The notes under the pieces were generated by a model. The model saw only the letters and a program-made list of their open reading frames with translations, had not been told where the DNA came from and made no database searches. A stretch of 64,000 nucleotides of DNA from Onchidella celtica (taxonomy: Eukaryota > Mollusca > Gastropoda > Systellommatophora > Onchidiidae): the NCBI GenBank assembly GCA_963931925.1, contig OZ007567.1:80919186-80983185 (forward strand), in the 5' to 3' direction. Of the stretch, positions 1-64,000 are shown one piece after another. Both the position numbers and the translations under genes were made by a program. Within the stretch, counting starts at the first letter, position 1. Each line of letters starts with the position of its first letter.

Positions 1-715
1 AATGGAAAGCATGCATATATATTAAATGCAGTGGTGGCCTAAATGATTCTCAAACAATGGAAAACTACAGGATTTCCTGTTTCAAGAGGTTTCCCAAAAA
101 TAATGCATTTTATTATGGTAGGTTGAAAAGCCCTCAAGTGACACTCTCCCTCAGATCTCAAAGATCATCACTGTCTACAGAAAACAAATAAGCAGTGCAA
201 AAAGATGCCAAGAAGGAAGAAGATGCAAAGCTGCTAATTATGCCATAAGCTATTTAGAAGGATAGAAAATCTGTGGGTTGTTGACACTTGTCAGGCTTCT
301 ATTAAAAAAAAAGAACACTGAAAATCTGCAGGGTCGTGGCACGAACAAAGTTAAACTGGCAAAAAAGAAAAAGTTGTATATTGTAAAGCACCGCATCAGA
401 ATCTTTATTTATATTTCTTTATCATTTGTTTCTAAAGTGGGGCTTTACAACATACACTTTTTTCTCTTTTTGTTGCCAATATAACTTGCCAAGTTTCTGC
501 AGTCAAAGACGGTAACAGTTCATGGAGAATAGGGAAGGAGGAGGCAATTTGCTATTAGTATATCTATAGATATTTTTATTGCATTGCAAACCCACAGACG
601 CCCCAAAGATGCCATAAGGCTCTTGTTGGCTAGATTAAAGATCAAGATACTTCTGGACACTACAGGTGGTGTCTCCAAGCAAGAATAGTTCCCTGGCCAG
701 GGGGGAATGACCCAC
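1..715. other. sequence downstream of the EGF8 exon; no exon seen
   Basis: This is presumably the intron leading to the last slit exons. I searched both strands for a cystine-knot exon with the spaced pattern C-x-G-x-C...CC and found none. The stretch is AT-rich with short A runs and no recognisable repeat. No convincing polyadenylation site marks a gene end here. Confidence 0.5.
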
Positions 716-60856
<60,141 letters not shown>

Positions 60857-62279
60857 CTGTGAATGGGTTGAGAAAACACAGATTCACCGGAAAGCATGAA
60901 ACATATAATACACTGAGATTTTGATAGAACTGAGAAATGGAAAAGAAATTGACCTTTAATAAATCCCAACTACAACTGCGTGTCACGGAATGATTCTGTC
61001 CTCTGACTAGTTTCATCTGCTCCAATTAAATTTGTAAAAAAGACCAAAAAAAAAAATATTCAGGCACGACATCCATTGAAAATAAAAGAAAAAAAATGAG
61101 GACTTCCGCTTATGAACTTTTCTCTTGTCACTCTGGGTAAAAACACCGACAGGAAAATTATGTTGGCCATGACCTAGATCTATCTGTATCGATCAAACAT
61201 GGTTCAGTATGACCTCCTTTTCTTCTAATTCAGGAAATGAACGATCCAAACTGATTTGTTTTAGATTTTGGCCATTGTCCACCAGTTTCTATAATAACAC
61301 TTCAATACGTAAATTGCGCACTAATTTGGTCTATGTGAAAAATAAATTAAAAAAAAAAAAAGTTGTACTGCCCTGGCCACCTCCTTCGTTCTAGAGACAA
61401 CTCTAGCTTGTTGAAGCAACTCCAAAGTTAATCAGGTATAGGTTATTAATAATTTCATCCTTCTTCCTTGTCAAGGAATATGCAAGTTTTCTATCTCTTA
61501 AATTTTAACGTTTTTTACAGACAATGTTGATTTCCCAAACACGGTGTGGCGGACAACATCCAATGAGCTGGTCATTTCAACATCAACCTCATTTTTAAAG
61601 GGTTATGCAGTATATTGCCAAATGCTATTCTTCTCGAAAACAGTTCCACTACACGCAATTTTAGTCACGGAGAGAGTATATTCAACGCCTACAGTAAAAC
61701 TCGATACACCTACAGTAAAGCTCGATTGAATAAGACACTTCACTTTGTACTCTGTGACAAAATTCATTTACATGACCAATGTGGCATCTGGCGAAAATCC
61801 ATTCTGGCCATCTAGTTTGAACAAGTCTATTATCTTAATCTTTAGTTAGTTATGACCAACTCGCTTCATACCAGCAGACCCCCCCCCCCCCAGCCCCAAC
61901 CACCCCTCCCCCCTCGCAGAAGCGTCTTTAAAAAAGAGATCAGAATCAAGCCCAGACGAAGACCACTTTTCTTTTACAACGCTTACTATTCTCTAATCTC
62001 CCCTTAGTTCAGTTTCAGGTATAGGCAGAAATAAAATCTATGGCCCTCCCCCCTCCAGCCCCCCACACTGTAAAACAATAAATAACCTCTTTAGCCCCTA
62101 CATCCTGTACTAACGGAGCTATGGCGCTATTAGTGTTATGTCAAAGGACTATAATTGGGGAACTGGACGCTTGTAATGGTACTAACTGCAGGCCCACTTT
62201 TTATACAGAGGTGCGTACAGACTGGGGTTGAAAGGAACCCATTAAGAAATTGGCGTTGAACTAGTATAATTATAAGCAA

Positions 62280-62567
62280 ATTAAAGATTTTTGTGACCTA
62301 AGATTACATAGTATATAAATGATTAAATTCCTATCACGATCACAAAGTCATGTAGTATTATTGCTAATGTTCATCAATACATAGCAAATTAAAGATTTTT
62401 ATGACTTAAGATTACATGTAAATGATTAAATTCTTATCAGATCACAAAGTCATATGGTACTATTGTTAATGTTCATCGACATATAAGTAAATTAAAGTTT
62501 TTCATGATTTAAAATGCTTGAATTCTTGTCACAATCACTATGTGGTATTACTGTTTATGTTCATCAA
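62280..62567. repeat. tandem array, three copies of a 103-108 base unit
   Basis: Units begin attaaagatttttgtgac or a variant at 62280, 62388 and 62491. Each contains gattaaattcttatca-like, cacaaagtcat-like and atgttcatcaata-like words in the same order. The third is the most diverged. Confidence 0.85.
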
Positions 62568-63899
62568 TATCTCCCTCCCCCTTCAATACACAACGTTCCA
62601 TCTTCCTAATTCTCCTGCTAAAGCGACCCTATCATTATAGTAATTCGCCCCCTTCAATACGTGAAAAGGAAAGAAACAGAATGAACAAACCAATACGTAC
62701 GTTTTTAAAAATAATATTCTTTCTCATTTTGTAGCAAAGTATTGATTCTCAACATGTATTCTAACACTGGTGAAAATGATGGGTGACCGAGTGCACACTT
62801 TCAGGGCCCTCTCAGAAAACGACAATAAAAAGTGGGACAATGTCTTCTTTGCGGAATGAACATTAAAAAAGTGGAATGTGACATATGTTTTTGACTCTGG
62901 TCAGGATAGTAGAAGACGTACCGACTCAGTCTAATTCAAAGGAACGTAGGCACGAGACGGACACCTTTACTAAGGCATAAAACACTGGCCCTGTGGTCAG
63001 TCTTACCATAAACATCATGGGGAAAGCCCCAGAGTCATAAAGATGATTTCGCCGGCCTTAGTACAGACTAAAACCCTCCACTCTGAAAGATTAGAATCTC
63101 TGTTATGGACTAAAGATGGGACTGAGCCCCGGCGTTTATAGTTGGTCTCCCGGCAGAAAGGTACAAAATCCCCGCGTCACTGCGGCTTTCCTTTGCCCAT
63201 AGATCGTCAGAGGAACCAAAGCAAAACTGGCCCAGCTACAACTTACGACATAATGGCATGCTGGCCATTATTAATTATTAATTCACTCATTTAGCACTTG
63301 AGCATATTTAAAATGACAGATTTATCTCCCACTGGTGCTTTTTGGGGATAAGGAAGGTCATGGTAACATTTCTATTGAAGGAATCTACTGCAAAACATAA
63401 AATTATACACAAGACAATTCGTTGAAATTAAATGAAAATGAATTTAGTTCCAGCTGTGGCTACCTGTAGAAATGGAGGGTGAACGTTAACCTGTGGCTAA
63501 AAACAAATCTTAGGCTGCACTAAGCCACGAGTTTCGCGAATTCGAAAAAGCAACAAAGAAACTATAGAATAAATTCCAAAAGAGTATTAAAAATGAAAGA
63601 ACAAACTTTCGTCAGGTCAAACGAAACAATTTTTTTTAGACATACTGATTGGTGAGGAGGAGAAATTTCATGTTTGGTTATGAAAGAAATACTGTGTATA
63701 GCATTAAATCTGATTAAAAAAAAACAACACAACTTTATTGGGGACTCGAGCCTTTAAAACCAAAGTTATAACACGCAGTGATAGAATGCTGTGATTATAT
63801 TACAGAGAAAGAATTGAATTTGTTCTTTTTCAGTCACAGACATGGATGAAACCAACGAAAACTGCTCAAATATTACGGTAAAATAACTAATAGTGAAGG

Positions 63900-64000
63900 T
63901 CTCCCTCCCCCCCCCCCCCCTCTTTCTTTCTCTCTCCGTAAATAGTTTCTCTCTCCCTCTTTCTCCCCTTCTGTCTACTTCCTCTCTCTCTTCTCTCTCA
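63900..64000 (+). repeat. C run and CT-rich tract at the window edge
   Basis: About 14 C are followed by ctctttctttctctctc and further CT-rich sequence running to the last base. Confidence 0.8.

Larger units (their letters stand above)
60857..64000 (-). other. slit: slit intron upstream of domain 1 LRR5 (to the window edge)
   Basis: More than 3.1 kb with no LRR or cap exon that I could find. It contains a C tract at 61879-61892, the 104-base tandem array at 62280-62567 and a pyrimidine-rich end (63900-64000). The earlier slit exons must lie beyond 64000. Confidence 0.6.

Noticed and set aside
1..600. The cystine-knot C-terminal exon of slit
   Set aside because: I looked for the CC and CGC patterns on the minus strand and found none, so it must lie beyond the left edge.

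Overview
The window is animal genomic DNA. It holds most of one large gene on the minus strand, a slit orthologue (the secreted axon-guidance ligand of Robo receptors), read from the right edge to the left. I could place 30 exons with consensus splice sites and mutually compatible phases. Together they give 1262 complete codons with no stop between 60856 and 716. The signal peptide, the first LRR cap and the first four LRRs of domain 1 lie beyond the right edge. The C-terminal cystine-knot exon lies beyond the left edge, or at least is not visible in 1-715. The AT-rich, intron-dense sequence, the many poly(C)/poly(G) tracts, the 'tatagcgc' repeats and several LINE and SINE families suggest a marine invertebrate. 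An echinoderm or hemichordate is my low-confidence guess; the sequence does not settle the species.

Layout from 5' to 3' of the gene. 60856-49466: last two LRRs and C-terminal cap of LRR domain 1. 45174-21845: all of domain 2 (cap, five LRRs, cap), the Robo-binding domain in known Slits. 19473-13977: all of domain 3. 13472-13413: a possible 60-base cassette exon. 12425-8697: all of domain 4. 8303-5775: EGF repeats 1 to 6. 2973-1481: laminin G domain plus EGF7. 841-716: EGF8, a near-copy of EGF7. Most LRR exons are exactly 72 bases with phase-2 boundaries on both sides. The four domains therefore look like arrays of interchangeable cassettes.

The introns hold the rest. There is a 5'-truncated, frameshifted L1-like LINE (38114-40530) and fragments of two other LINEs. 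A SINE-like family has one full copy with a tRNA-like head and one truncated copy flanked by a 16-base target duplication, inside a Harbinger-like MITE. Two other MITE-like elements are present. An apparently unnamed repeat family occurs in four introns. There are four tandem arrays with 62-108 base units and many microsatellites. No second protein-coding gene, true tRNA or rRNA was found. The most notable observations are the duplicated basic EGF exon near the C terminus, the possible cassette exon between domains 3 and 4, the nested insertion, and the dispersed repeat family.
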